Origin: Thermoplasmatales archaeon E-plasma | GTDB lineage: Archaea > Thermoplasmatota > Thermoplasmata > Thermoplasmatales > Thermoplasmataceae | Direction: 5' to 3' | DNA length: 64,000 nt | Assembly (NCBI GenBank): GCA_000496135.1 | Contig: KI542674.1 | Span: 124,001-188,000, forward strand | The notes under the pieces: model-generated | What the model saw: only the letters and a program-made list of their open reading frames with translations | Databases searched by the model: none | Told to the model about the DNA's origin: nothing | Position numbers and translations under genes: made by a program | Shown: positions 42,551 through 51,209 of the stretch, piece after piece | Layout: each line of letters opens with the position of its first letter | How positions within the stretch are numbered: position 1 is the first letter of the stretch

Positions 42551-43972
42551 TTAATTCCCTTGGTGTTCTTCTATGACTTCTACAGAACCTATCTTTTTGA
42601 TTTCTTCAGGAGTCCTTCTTATTGTCAGATAGACGATAAACAGTATTCCTGCAACAAGCATGATTATGAACAGATACAGAGATATGCTATATGGGTACAC
42701 AGGTATTGGTGAAAACGACCCGTATATTGCGAACAGGTAAATCGCTGTTGCTGGTATTGGACCCAGCAAAAATGGGAGCCATTTCTTAAAATCAAGCTTC
42801 AGTTTCTGTTTTCCGTACACAGGCAGGGAGATGTTTGCAAGTATGTGAACTACATAGAGAACAACACCATTAAGAGTGGTTACAACTGCGGCTCCTATGA
42901 ATGGCCCGAAAAGTATACCTGAAATTAAACTGAGTATTGTAACGAAGGATGCTTCAAACAGAACTATTTTTCTCGGAGATCCGGTTTTTTTATCTGCTAC
43001 AGCCATACTTTTTGGCAATAGCAGATTGTCCCTGGCCATTCCAAAACCTATTCTGCTGAAGGCGTTTCCTTCAGCAATTCCATTCGAAATAAAACTGTTT
43101 AAGGTTATGAGGATAAATATTGTGACTCCTATTGGCCCAAGATAGTTAAACATAATAGTGAACCCTGGATTCGTAGAAGTTGAGAATGAGCTCATATTAT
43201 TAATGCCCCATCCCACAACCATTGCATATGAACTTATTATGTAAACTACTGCTCCAATTATGAGACCATATAAGATAGCCTTTGGAACAACTTTCTTTGG
43301 GGTATTGAGCTCTTCTGAAATAGTTATGATCGAACCCAAACCAACGAAACCCAGGACGGCATATAGCGTACCGAATCCCAGCGATCCCGCCGTGTTTCCA
43401 TCAAGCGTGAACGGGATAAATGAATTATGTGTCGACGGGCTTAATATTATGAACAGAGAAAAAGCAACAAGTACCGTTACCTCTATTATTCCCCCAATCA
43501 GTGTGTAATACAGGGATGGTTTCAAACCGAAATAGAGCAGTGTGAAAATCAAGACAAGCGGTATAAAAGCAAGTGGTATCCATCCGTACGGGTTCGATGC
43601 CAGTTGGGGTATGAGAGGCCACGTGACCCCTGCAAAGAAAAGAGTTGAGAATCCTACGAGGGCTCCAAGAACATTGGTGTAATAAAGGAGTGCTCCAAAC
43701 CCGCCCAATCTACCGCCCAAACCTGCAGAGATGTATGAATAATAGCCCCCCGCATGGCTTATTTTTTTAGCGAAAGAGTAGTTCATATACATAGCTGAGG
43801 CAACACCAAGTGTGGCAAGAATGAATGTTAATGGTACTGATGCACCTACATATCCAGCTTCAACGACAAAGAACGAAGCCGCAGTGGCTGCAGGTGCAAC
43901 ATAGGCCAATCCCTGAAAAATTCCTGTAAATAATCCTCCACTGTCTTTTTTTAGATACTTGACAGACGACAT
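42551..43972 (-). CDS. APC-superfamily amino acid/amine permease
   Basis: A 473-residue transporter with about twelve membrane helices. Typical APC first helices: GLAYVAPAATAASFFVVEAGYVG, then KKISHAGGYYSYISAGLGGRLG (Gly-rich TM3 entry), and SEELNTPKKVVPKAI after TM6. It shares a transcript with the HisD-like and aminotransferase genes (0-base spacing to hisD). The divergent Lrp gene, 149 bases away, is the natural regulator. Substrate: an amino acid or amine. Confidence 0.93.
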   Translation of the reverse strand: MSSVKYLKKDSGGLFTGIFQGLAYVAPAATAASFFVVEAGYVGASVPLTFILATLGVASAMYMNYSFAKKISHAGGYYSYISAGLGGRLGGFGALLYYTNVLGALVGFSTLFFAGVTWPLIPQLASNPYGWIPLAFIPLVLIFTLLYFGLKPSLYYTLIGGIIEVTVLVAFSLFIILSPSTHNSFIPFTLDGNTAGSLGFGTLYAVLGFVGLGSIITISEELNTPKKVVPKAILYGLIIGAVVYIISSYAMVVGWGINNMSSFSTSTNPGFTIMFNYLGPIGVTIFILITLNSFISNGIAEGNAFSRIGFGMARDNLLLPKSMAVADKKTGSPRKIVLFEASFVTILSLISGILFGPFIGAAVVTTLNGVVLYVVHILANISLPVYGKQKLKLDFKKWLPFLLGPIPATAIYLFAIYGSFSPIPVYPYSISLYLFIIMLVAGILFIVYLTIRRTPEEIKKIGSVEVIEEHQGN

Positions 43973-44121
43973 ATGGGTATTATGTTCACGGATGTATATA
44001 AGAATTTTCCAGATGCGTTATAACTTTAATTTGAGGAAATATAATTCCCAAATATTTTTAAAATTATTAATAATTTTCCAAAATGATTAAATAGGAACTT
44101 ATAATTGAATCAAGAAATTAT

Positions 44122-44604
44122 ATGGATCTTATAGATTTAAAAATCCTGGATATAATAATAAAAGACAGTGACACCCCTTTGAAGGAAATCGGTAGAATTT
44201 GCGGAATTAATTCTCCATCGGCTGTAAGTAAGAGGATTAAGAAGCTGAAAGAAGAGAATGTGATAAAAAAATTTGTGCCAATCATTGATTATTCGAAGTT
44301 TGGGCTTAATTTCATTGCAGTGACATTCATTAGGGCGAAATATGGGAAAAGTTATACAGATAAGCTATCCTTGAAATTAAAAAATGTATCAGGTCTTATC
44401 ACATTATTAGAAATACTTGGAGAAATTGATTTTGTGATGATAACATTTAACAAAGATCAGGAATCCTATAAGGAAAACATGAGATATATGATGTCTCTGG
44501 ATGAGGTTGAAAGAACCGATACCAGGGTTGTGGTTGACAATTTCATGCTTTGCGATTTTGGAAACATAAATCTTTTTGATTCGCTCACGGAAAAGAAGAT
44601 ATGA
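44122..44604 (+). CDS. Lrp/AsnC family regulator
   Basis: A 160-residue full-length Lrp/AsnC protein: winged helix (DLKILDIIIKDSDTPLKEIGRICGINSPSAVSKRIKKLKEENVI) followed by a RAM effector domain (NFIAVTFIRAKYG, LITLLEILGEIDFVMITF). It is divergent from the permease operon and probably controls it in response to an amino acid. The 149 bases between the two starts would hold the operator. Confidence 0.92.
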   Translation: MDLIDLKILDIIIKDSDTPLKEIGRICGINSPSAVSKRIKKLKEENVIKKFVPIIDYSKFGLNFIAVTFIRAKYGKSYTDKLSLKLKNVSGLITLLEILGEIDFVMITFNKDQESYKENMRYMMSLDEVERTDTRVVVDNFMLCDFGNINLFDSLTEKKI

Positions 44605-44768
44605 GGAAAGACCCGGTGGAAATGTGAACGGTCATCACATACCTGAAATGAGAGATTTGTGAACCTTGTCAGATTTTGATGAGAAGGTTATAATTTACTT
44701 TCATAATGAAGGAGAATACCGTTATTCCAAACGGATAAACATATTAATGGAGATTTACTTTATATCAC

Positions 44769-45899
44769 ATGAAATATGTAAAAGCAAGTATACTATATGA
44801 TGGTCAAACGACTCTGCATGATAAATATATTTTATTTGATGATAAAATTACAGCCATAGAAGATAAAAAACCTTCAAACGCTGAATTCCTTGGTGAAGGA
44901 ATTGTAACTCCTGCATTTATCGATTCTCACAGCCACATTGGTATGGTAAGATCAGGTGAACCTTCAGCTGAAGATGAATCAAATGAACAGATGGAAAACC
45001 TTTTTCCTCTAGTAAGGGCCATAGATAGTGTTTATATGGACGATTCTGCGTTCAAAGAATCTGTTGAATGTGGTGTGCTATATTCCACGGTTTTACCTGG
45101 GAGTGGTAATACTCTTGGTGGAAGGGCGTCTTTGATTAGAAATTTCAAGTCCAACATAAGTGATGCTTTTGTAATGGATATTGGAATTAAGATGGCGCTT
45201 GGTTATAATCCGAGGAGCACAACTGCGTGGAAAGGGACAAGACCTTCAACCAGAATGGGTGCAGCAGCACTTTTAAGACAGAGCCTATACTCAGCACAAA
45301 AAGCTCTTAACCTTATGAAGAAAGACATTAAGGATATAGATGAAATAGAACCTCTCACAGAAGTTTTCATTGATATCCTTCAGGGAAAATACAAACTTAT
45401 GGTTCACACACACAAAGAAGATGATGCAGAATTACTTATCTCACTGAAGAAGGAATTCAACCTGAAGGTCGTTTTGAATCATGGTATGGATTTGCATAAC
45501 ATTGCTGCATTCAACAGAATTAAGGAAAATGGAATTCCAATAGTATATGGACCAATGGACAGTTTAGCATACAAAGTGGAATTGAAGCATGAATCCTGGA
45601 GGAATGTAGAATTTTTAATGAAGTCAGGGGTGAAATTTTCAATGATGAGCGATCATCCTGTTATTCTCCAGCGAAATATTTTCCTGACCATGAGACATTT
45701 CCTGAGATTTGGTATGGAAAAGGCTGAAGCTATTTCAAAACTTACTTCTGAGGCTGCCGATATTCTCGGAGTTAGCAATCTTGGAAGCATCAAACCAGGC
45801 TTTATACCATCAATGGTTTTATGGAATGGAGATCCCTTTTCAATGACATCACACCCTGTGAGGGTCATAGCTGAAGGAAGTGTGGTCTATGACGAGTGA
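44769..45899 (+). CDS. Amidohydrolase (imidazolonepropionase-like)
   Basis: Metal-dependent hydrolase, 376 residues. Metal ligands: PAFIDSHSHIGMV (HxH), YKLMVHTHKED (His), VVLNHGMDLHN (His) and FSMMSDHPVI (Asp), in the order of the composite-barrel amidohydrolases. It resembles imidazolonepropionase and related cyclic-amide hydrolases. With a HisD-family dehydrogenase, transaminase and permease 1-5 kb away, it may cut a ring intermediate in the same pathway. TATA-like region before it (near 44740-44765). Confidence 0.85.
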   Translation: MKYVKASILYDGQTTLHDKYILFDDKITAIEDKKPSNAEFLGEGIVTPAFIDSHSHIGMVRSGEPSAEDESNEQMENLFPLVRAIDSVYMDDSAFKESVECGVLYSTVLPGSGNTLGGRASLIRNFKSNISDAFVMDIGIKMALGYNPRSTTAWKGTRPSTRMGAAALLRQSLYSAQKALNLMKKDIKDIDEIEPLTEVFIDILQGKYKLMVHTHKEDDAELLISLKKEFNLKVVLNHGMDLHNIAAFNRIKENGIPIVYGPMDSLAYKVELKHESWRNVEFLMKSGVKFSMMSDHPVILQRNIFLTMRHFLRFGMEKAEAISKLTSEAADILGVSNLGSIKPGFIPSMVLWNGDPFSMTSHPVRVIAEGSVVYDE

Positions 45900-45950
45900 A
45901 CAATTTTCCTCAGTTTCAAATTCCATTCCATGAATTATAGAATGGTAATT

Positions 45951-46133
45951 CTATTTTTCAGTGGGATCGTCATCCTTTTCCATGAGGAATTTTTCATAAT
46001 TTCGATCATCCATTTCGATTATGAATGAACCCTGGTAACCGCAATCCAGACACCTGTATGTACCATACACCATTAGAAGAGATCCAATTACATTATCGGA
46101 TTTACAATACGGACATACCAGATGTTTACCCAA
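45951..46133 (-). CDS. Small zinc-ribbon protein
   Basis: A 60-residue protein with one zinc ribbon: CPYCKSDNV ... CLDCGYQG (C-x2-C, 18 residues, C-x2-C), then an acidic tail (IEMDDRNYEKFLMEKDDDPTEK). Such proteins are RNA-polymerase or ribosome-associated adaptors in archaea. The function is unknown. Confidence 0.75.
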   Translation of the reverse strand: MGKHLVCPYCKSDNVIGSLLMVYGTYRCLDCGYQGSFIIEMDDRNYEKFLMEKDDDPTEK

Positions 46134-46546
46134 CCTTTCACCTTATTCTAGATGGCTTTTCAGTAGCAAAAGCGATTAATGATCATCAATCATAGGGTCT
46201 TACTAAACCTCGTCCCGTTAGGAATTCATCAATCCTAGAGCTTCGACCCGTCATCAATCAGATAATGCCAAATGCTATTTTCATGTAATTAATAATTTGC
46301 TTATTAATCATTTGTAAAAAAAGTACAGCTAAACAAGTCTCCTCATAAAGTTCATTAAATTAATTGGTTATGCCAAAGAGAGTAAGTGATTCAAATATGA
46401 AAAGGTGTCTATATGCATATGAAAATCCATGAAATGCAGGGAATTAGAAGACAAAACTATATGATAAAATTAATTGTTTGGACTTATGGTTATAAACGCG
46501 AAGTTTAAACATCAGGCAATTAATAACGTCTAAAGGTGGATGCTGA
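46134..46546. other. Intergenic region upstream of the mevalonate pair
   Basis: About 410 bases. Three copies of CATCAATC (46184, 46227, 46252) occur in the first third. An AT-rich promoter-like run near 46468-46480 and an AAGGTGGA ribosome-binding site (46533-46540) serve the next gene. No ORF supported. Confidence 0.45.
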
Positions 46547-47152
46547 TTGGTAAACGAAGACCGTAACAAGGACCCTCAATCATTTAATAAAACCATAATC
46601 CTGGTAGGAGGTGTTCCTGGTGTTGGCAAATCAAGTATTTCTGGATATTTAGCCCATAAATTAAATTATGATATTGTTTTGTCTGGAGATTATTTGCGCG
46701 AGTTTATCAGACCCTATTTAGGTGAAGAATATAAGATTGCCATGTCCAGCGTTTATGACTCCTGGCAATATTTTGGAGAAAAAACGCATGATAATATCGT
46801 TAAGGGCTTCCTTAAACAAACTGAAATTATGAATAGGGGAATTGAAAAAGTTTTTGAACGGGCCAATCAAAACGGTGAAAAAATTATACTTGAAACATTA
46901 TATTTCTATCCAGATTTTATAAAAAAACTTAGTAATAGTGTTTTACCAGTATATCTGTATATTCAGGACGCAGAGGAACATAAAAAACATTTAGAGGAAC
47001 GATCCAATTTTACTCATCCTAGATCACATGGATCAAGACTGTCTGCTCATCTTTTCGAATACAGAATAATGATGCAAAAATCAATTGAATTCTCTAATGA
47101 GCATAACATTAAGACTTTTGATATGACAGATTACCCTTGGATCAAGGGATAA
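46547..47152 (+). CDS. P-loop kinase, probable mevalonate-3-phosphate 5-kinase
   Basis: A 201-residue P-loop kinase: IILVGGVPGVGKSSISGYLAHKL (Walker A), DIVLSGDYLREFIRPYLG, KIILETLYFYPDF (Walker-B-like strand), and the lid region ERSNFTHPRSHGSRLS. It looks like the 2-phosphoglycerate-kinase-like group, which includes the mevalonate-3-phosphate 5-kinase of Thermoplasma. The adjacent GHMP-like decarboxylase homologue (31 bases later) makes that role likely, as the two enzymes act in sequence. TTG 46547 with AAGGTGGA upstream is the likely start. If wrong, it is some other small-molecule kinase. Confidence 0.65.
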   Translation: MVNEDRNKDPQSFNKTIILVGGVPGVGKSSISGYLAHKLNYDIVLSGDYLREFIRPYLGEEYKIAMSSVYDSWQYFGEKTHDNIVKGFLKQTEIMNRGIEKVFERANQNGEKIILETLYFYPDFIKKLSNSVLPVYLYIQDAEEHKKHLEERSNFTHPRSHGSRLSAHLFEYRIMMQKSIEFSNEHNIKTFDMTDYPWIKG

Positions 47153-47183
47153 AATTTTAGAATACATCAGAGGCGAAGTTTGA

Positions 47184-48290
47184 GTGAATTATGATGAAAT
47201 AAAGATTAAAGGAGAGGAAATAAGAAATTCACTAATGGAAGAAGGAATCTATGAAGAGATCACCTATGAGTCACCACAGGTCGAAGATGGAAGAGTGACA
47301 ACAACCACTGCTTACCCCATCAAAGCCTTTGAGAAATTTTTAGGTTTTTATAATAACACCGAAAAGATTGCTTTTAATCCTTCCATATCGTTTAACACAG
47401 ATTTTTCATTCTGTATCTCTTCATGCAGATATGTAAAGGAAGACGGAAAGGATTTTGTAAGTCTTGATGGCGAGATTTCAACCATTTATAATACAAAAGC
47501 AGGAAATGCGTTGAATTATTTCAGAAAAAGATTTAACCTGCACGGCAGTTTTCAGTTCAATATACAAAGATTCAGACGTTATGAAAACGCAAAGGGAATG
47601 AGTGAATCTTCAGCGGTAGCCGCAGCAGTTGCATTATCACTGGTTGAGAATGTATTTCCAAATATGAAAAACAAAGATTCCATAGCATCGCGATTTGCAA
47701 GACTTGTATCTGGATCAGGTACAAGAGCCTGCATTAATGGACTCTCAATATGGTTATCTTATCCAGGAATTGATCCTGATCAAAGCTTTGCAGTAAAATT
47801 AAAAAATAACCCAATGAAATTTCATTATGGAATATTCCCAAATCCTCAAAACATTGCAACTGATAAGGCACACGAAACCGCAATAAAATCAGTATTCTAT
47901 GAAAGCTGGATACGCGATAAATATGATGCACTTTCTGAAGCCTTGAAAAGTGACTTTGACTATGAATATCTACTTAAGAGGGGCCAGAAAGAATCGCTGA
48001 ATTTACATTCAGTACTCTTATCCGGAGGCCTCATTATTCAAACTCCTGAAAGCATTTCACTTTTGAGAAAAATTCTCGATTTTCAGAAAAAAAATGAGGG
48101 GTTATATCTCAATGCCGATACAGGTCCATCAATAATGATAGGAGCAATGGATAAAAGTCTGTTGAATGAGTTTGCTGAGTTTTCAGGAAATAATTATCTT
48201 GAAGGTTCGTATGAATTCAGGAAGCATCTTAACCATGAGGAACAATTTAGAAAGAAATCTGAGGAGTTTTTTAACAATAATATTAAATGA
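47184..48290 (+). CDS. Mevalonate 3,5-bisphosphate decarboxylase-like (diphosphomevalonate decarboxylase family)
   Basis: A 368-residue GHMP-fold enzyme of the diphosphomevalonate decarboxylase family: AKGMSESSAVAAAVALSLV (phosphate loop), RLVSGSGTRACINGLS (Arg region) and LNADTGPSIMIG (Asp, as in D-A-G-P-N of decarboxylases). In Thermoplasma the related members are mevalonate 3-kinase and mevalonate 3,5-bisphosphate decarboxylase; retention of the Asp and the length favour the decarboxylase, which yields isopentenyl phosphate. GTG 47184 start, 31 bases after the likely 5-kinase. Confidence 0.68.
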   Translation: MNYDEIKIKGEEIRNSLMEEGIYEEITYESPQVEDGRVTTTTAYPIKAFEKFLGFYNNTEKIAFNPSISFNTDFSFCISSCRYVKEDGKDFVSLDGEISTIYNTKAGNALNYFRKRFNLHGSFQFNIQRFRRYENAKGMSESSAVAAAVALSLVENVFPNMKNKDSIASRFARLVSGSGTRACINGLSIWLSYPGIDPDQSFAVKLKNNPMKFHYGIFPNPQNIATDKAHETAIKSVFYESWIRDKYDALSEALKSDFDYEYLLKRGQKESLNLHSVLLSGGLIIQTPESISLLRKILDFQKKNEGLYLNADTGPSIMIGAMDKSLLNEFAEFSGNNYLEGSYEFRKHLNHEEQFRKKSEEFFNNNIK

Positions 48291-48297
48291 AAAAGTT

Positions 48298-48858
48298 TTA
48301 AGGAAAAACCACAATATATGCCATTAAACTTATAATTGCCATCTGGAAGAACATCTGGATGAATGCCCCTTTGGAAATGATGTTCATGCCCTTTGAAATT
48401 ATTTCTTCATCTGGTTTTTCCATGGAAAGTTCCTTTGAAAATTTCCATGACGTGGGGACTATTGTAAGAAAACCAGTTAGCACCAAAAAAATACCTATTA
48501 TAATTATGGCTATGAAAATACTGGAAGTAAAACTGAATATGTCCTCACGTGTTGCCAGAACGTATCCAGCTGCTGGAACCACAATGGAAACTGTGGGAAT
48601 AAAAAATAGTGTCATTGGAATCATTCCCCTTGCAATATTTACTTTCGTGGATTTGTTTATTGTCTTAATTACTGAGGAAAATATAATTCCAAGGAATATG
48701 TCAACACCAGTCCACAGAGCACCCAACAAAACATGGACATAATCTAGAATGAGGATGTTATTGGCAAAATAAGCTATTATAAAAGATAGTAACGGAATTA
48801 ATACTGCAATGCTCCCGTGTTTGTAAATCCTATTTAAATCAGAATTTTGTGCGTTCAT
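48298..48858 (-). CDS. Five-TM membrane protein, paralogue of neighbour
   Basis: A 186-residue integral membrane protein with about five helices. The segment YVHVLLGALWTGVDIFLGIIF followed by RGMIPMTLFFIPTVSIVVPAAGYVLA closely parallels the next gene (YFHVLSGSAWTGMDLIMGIFF; KRLIPVMLFFMPAIATTTITAG), so the two are tandem duplicates. The His-x6-W-x-G-x-D pattern resembles CopD/DUF2269-like proteins; a His could bind heme or copper. It overlaps the paralogue by 4 bases. Confidence 0.75.
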   Translation of the reverse strand: MNAQNSDLNRIYKHGSIAVLIPLLSFIIAYFANNILILDYVHVLLGALWTGVDIFLGIIFSSVIKTINKSTKVNIARGMIPMTLFFIPTVSIVVPAAGYVLATREDIFSFTSSIFIAIIIIGIFLVLTGFLTIVPTSWKFSKELSMEKPDEEIISKGMNIISKGAFIQMFFQMAIISLMAYIVVFP

Positions 48859-49451
48859 ATGGGATACCCCGTGGCAAAATGCGCCATAAATACTATAATT
48901 GTAAGCTGCAGAATCAGTTGAACCAGTGATAATCTAATATTGAACATTGTCAGACTGACAATTTTAGTTATATTCTTTCCTCCCCTGGACAGTTCTAAAT
49001 ATATTTTCAATTCATTTGGTAGAAACACCAGAAGACCTATTATCATTAGAGAGAGGGCAAGAATTGCTACTACAATAAAATAATCAGAATATAAATTAAT
49101 ATTCATTGCAAAGGCAAGGTAAATCCCTGCAGTTATGGTCGTAGTTGCAATAGCAGGCATGAAGAATAACATCACAGGAATCAATCGTTTGGAGACTTCA
49201 GCTCTTTCATCGTTTCTTAAACCCCTCATAATATACGCAAAGAATATGCCCATTATAAGGTCCATTCCTGTCCATGCAGAACCAGAAAGAACATGAAAAT
49301 ACTCCAGAAGGTAGAAATTCCCACTTATTAATATACCTATCAATATAATAATTGGAGTAAGTAAAAGTATTAGGCCCTTTGGCAAGGCCGATTTTAAATC
49401 AACTTCGTTAACCTTTGGCAAAGCATTACCGAATGATTCCACCATTATCAT
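48855..49451 (-). CDS. Five-TM membrane protein, tandem paralogue
   Basis: A 198-residue membrane protein with the same helix order as its downstream copy, about 30% visibly alike in the HVLSGSAWTGMD region and the LIPVMLFFMPA helix. It has an extra 12-residue N-terminal hydrophilic part (VESFGNALPKVNEVDLKSAL). ATG 49451 or an internal ATG 49445 can start. It is upstream in the pair, and the overlap (ATGA) indicates coupled translation. They may form a heterodimer. Confidence 0.75.
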   Translation of the reverse strand: MIMVESFGNALPKVNEVDLKSALPKGLILLLTPIIILIGILISGNFYLLEYFHVLSGSAWTGMDLIMGIFFAYIMRGLRNDERAEVSKRLIPVMLFFMPAIATTTITAGIYLAFAMNINLYSDYFIVVAILALSLMIIGLLVFLPNELKIYLELSRGGKNITKIVSLTMFNIRLSLVQLILQLTIIVFMAHFATGYPI

Positions 49452-49859
49452 GTTAAATGAATTAAATTCATAAGCTTTTTGAAAATTCCGCTTGCAAAGA
49501 CTATGAATGTTTTCAGATGAAAATTAACGGATAACCAACTCAAGTCTAACTTGTATATTGCACATGTCAAGCATAAGCATTGAAAATTGACCGGTTATCC
49601 TCTGGTTAAAAGTAGCATATAGTTCAGCGGCAAAATATTTTTTTTGTCAAATCAAGTGAGAAAGGCAAATCTGCATTAACTTAGCAAATGCTGGAACATA
49701 GGCAGATGTTAATTTAAAGCCACCTCAACCCTCATAACAGGGGGATTATCCAGGTAAATACCATTGTTAAAAGTGAACGGTAAACTAATTCTTTAGGAGA
49801 ACCTATAAATTAACATGGAATGAATCAAGGTAGCCTATGGGGTTTCAAAGGAAGTGATA
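49452..49859. other. Intergenic region between paralogue pair and thiolase
   Basis: About 400 bases holding the promoter of the membrane pair (AT run near 49460-49490, minus strand) and the thiolase 3' end. No ORF or RNA gene seen. Confidence 0.4.
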
Positions 49860-51041
49860 TCAAAGTAACTCTATAATGGCAGAATTGGACATTCCTCCCC
49901 CTTCACATATGGCAATTAGCCCTAATTTTTTACCTGTTGCCTTTAATTCATTGATCATTGTCGTAACGATTCTGCAACCTGTTGCTCCAAGAGGATGCCC
50001 AAGAGCAATTGCTCCGCCATTGGGGTTTAATTTCCTTTCATCTATATCAAATTCATCAAGCCAGGCAAGTGGAACAGGAGCAAATGCCTCATTCACTTCG
50101 AATAAATCTATCTGAGATATATCCAATCCTGCCCTTTCAAGTGCTTTCCTTGTAGCTGGAATAGGCCCTGTAAGCATGGTGACAGGATCTACACCAACCA
50201 CTGATGCACTTAAAATTCTGGCCCTCGGTTTCAGGTTATTCTTTTCCACTGCTTCTTCAGAAGCCAAAAGTACAGCACTTGCTCCGTCTGATATCTGACT
50301 GGAGTTTCCTGCTGTTATTAACTCTAGACCGTTGAATGCAGGCGGCAAACCGGCTAATTTTTCTATGCTTGTATTTTCTCTTACACCTTCATCATAATCG
50401 ATTTTTTTTGCTATAGTTTCCCCATCTTTGGAAATCTCAATATCCACTGGAATAATTTCTTTTTTGAAGTGCTCTCTCGCCCGAAGGGCGGCCTTATGGC
50501 TCCTCAGGCTGAACTCATCAAGATCATTTCGAGTCAATTTACGATCCTTCGCAATAAGTTCCGCCCCATATGCCTGACTAAACCAATTTCCCTCTAGACG
50601 GTATTTTTTTTCCAGACTCGCAGTTATGGGATTTTTTTCCTTGCTGATATTGCTTCCTATTGTATGTCTTGACATGGATTCGACTCCAGCAGCTAAGACC
50701 ATATTGTAGAAACCAGAATTTATGCCCTGGTCGGCAAATTGAAGTGCCTGAAGACTTGAACCACATTGTCTGTCAACAGTCGTTCCGGGAACTGTTTCAG
50801 GAAATCCAGCTGATAGTGCAGCATTTCTAGCAACATTGGCTCCCTGCTCACCAATTTGTGTAACACAACCTGCAATTATATCATCTATTTGGTCTAATTT
50901 AATATAATTCCTTTCCACTACAGTTTTCAAAGGTATTGCAAGTAAATCTACCGCGTGTAAATCTTTAAGAAAACCATTCCTTCTACCCAAAGGCGTTCTT
51001 ATAGCATCTATTATATACGATTCTTTTAATTCTTTCTTCAC
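49860..51041 (-). CDS. Acetyl-CoA acetyltransferase (thiolase)
   Basis: Condenses or splits acetoacetyl-CoA; may feed the mevalonate pathway or beta-oxidation. The 393-residue thiolase has the nucleophile Cys in TVDRQCGSSLQALQFA, NEAFAPVPLAWL, the His of NGGAIALGHPLGATGC and the second Cys in LIAICEGGGMS. All catalytic residues are present, unlike the SCP2-type archaeal thiolases. A HMG-CoA synthase or 3-hydroxyacyl gene is not adjacent. Confidence 0.95.
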   Translation of the reverse strand: MKKELKESYIIDAIRTPLGRRNGFLKDLHAVDLLAIPLKTVVERNYIKLDQIDDIIAGCVTQIGEQGANVARNAALSAGFPETVPGTTVDRQCGSSLQALQFADQGINSGFYNMVLAAGVESMSRHTIGSNISKEKNPITASLEKKYRLEGNWFSQAYGAELIAKDRKLTRNDLDEFSLRSHKAALRAREHFKKEIIPVDIEISKDGETIAKKIDYDEGVRENTSIEKLAGLPPAFNGLELITAGNSSQISDGASAVLLASEEAVEKNNLKPRARILSASVVGVDPVTMLTGPIPATRKALERAGLDISQIDLFEVNEAFAPVPLAWLDEFDIDERKLNPNGGAIALGHPLGATGCRIVTTMINELKATGKKLGLIAICEGGGMSNSAIIELL

Positions 51042-51177
51042 CCTTTTTAATCCACGGAAAATATTTAATGTTTGTGAGACCTGAGGAAACTCTCTATATT
51101 TGCTCCAACTAATTATTACATAAACTTTTGCAGGATCATAGAAAATCTATATATGAACGAGATTTTGTATTACGAAA

Positions 51178-51190
51178 AAATTAAATATAG
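51178..51190 (+). promoter_or_regulatory. TATA-like box upstream of the SHOCT membrane protein
   Basis: The run aaattaaatatag is centred about 26 bases before ATG 51210, the spacing of a leaderless archaeal transcript; the upstream GTG 51198 is too close. Confidence 0.45.
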
Positions 51191-51209
51191 ATCTTAAGTG
51201 CATTTAATT

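Noticed and set aside
46184-46259. Three CATCAATC copies that might be a CRISPR or operator array
   Set aside because: Only 8 bases, irregular spacing (about 43 and 25 bases) and no conserved longer repeat or spacers, so chance is likely.
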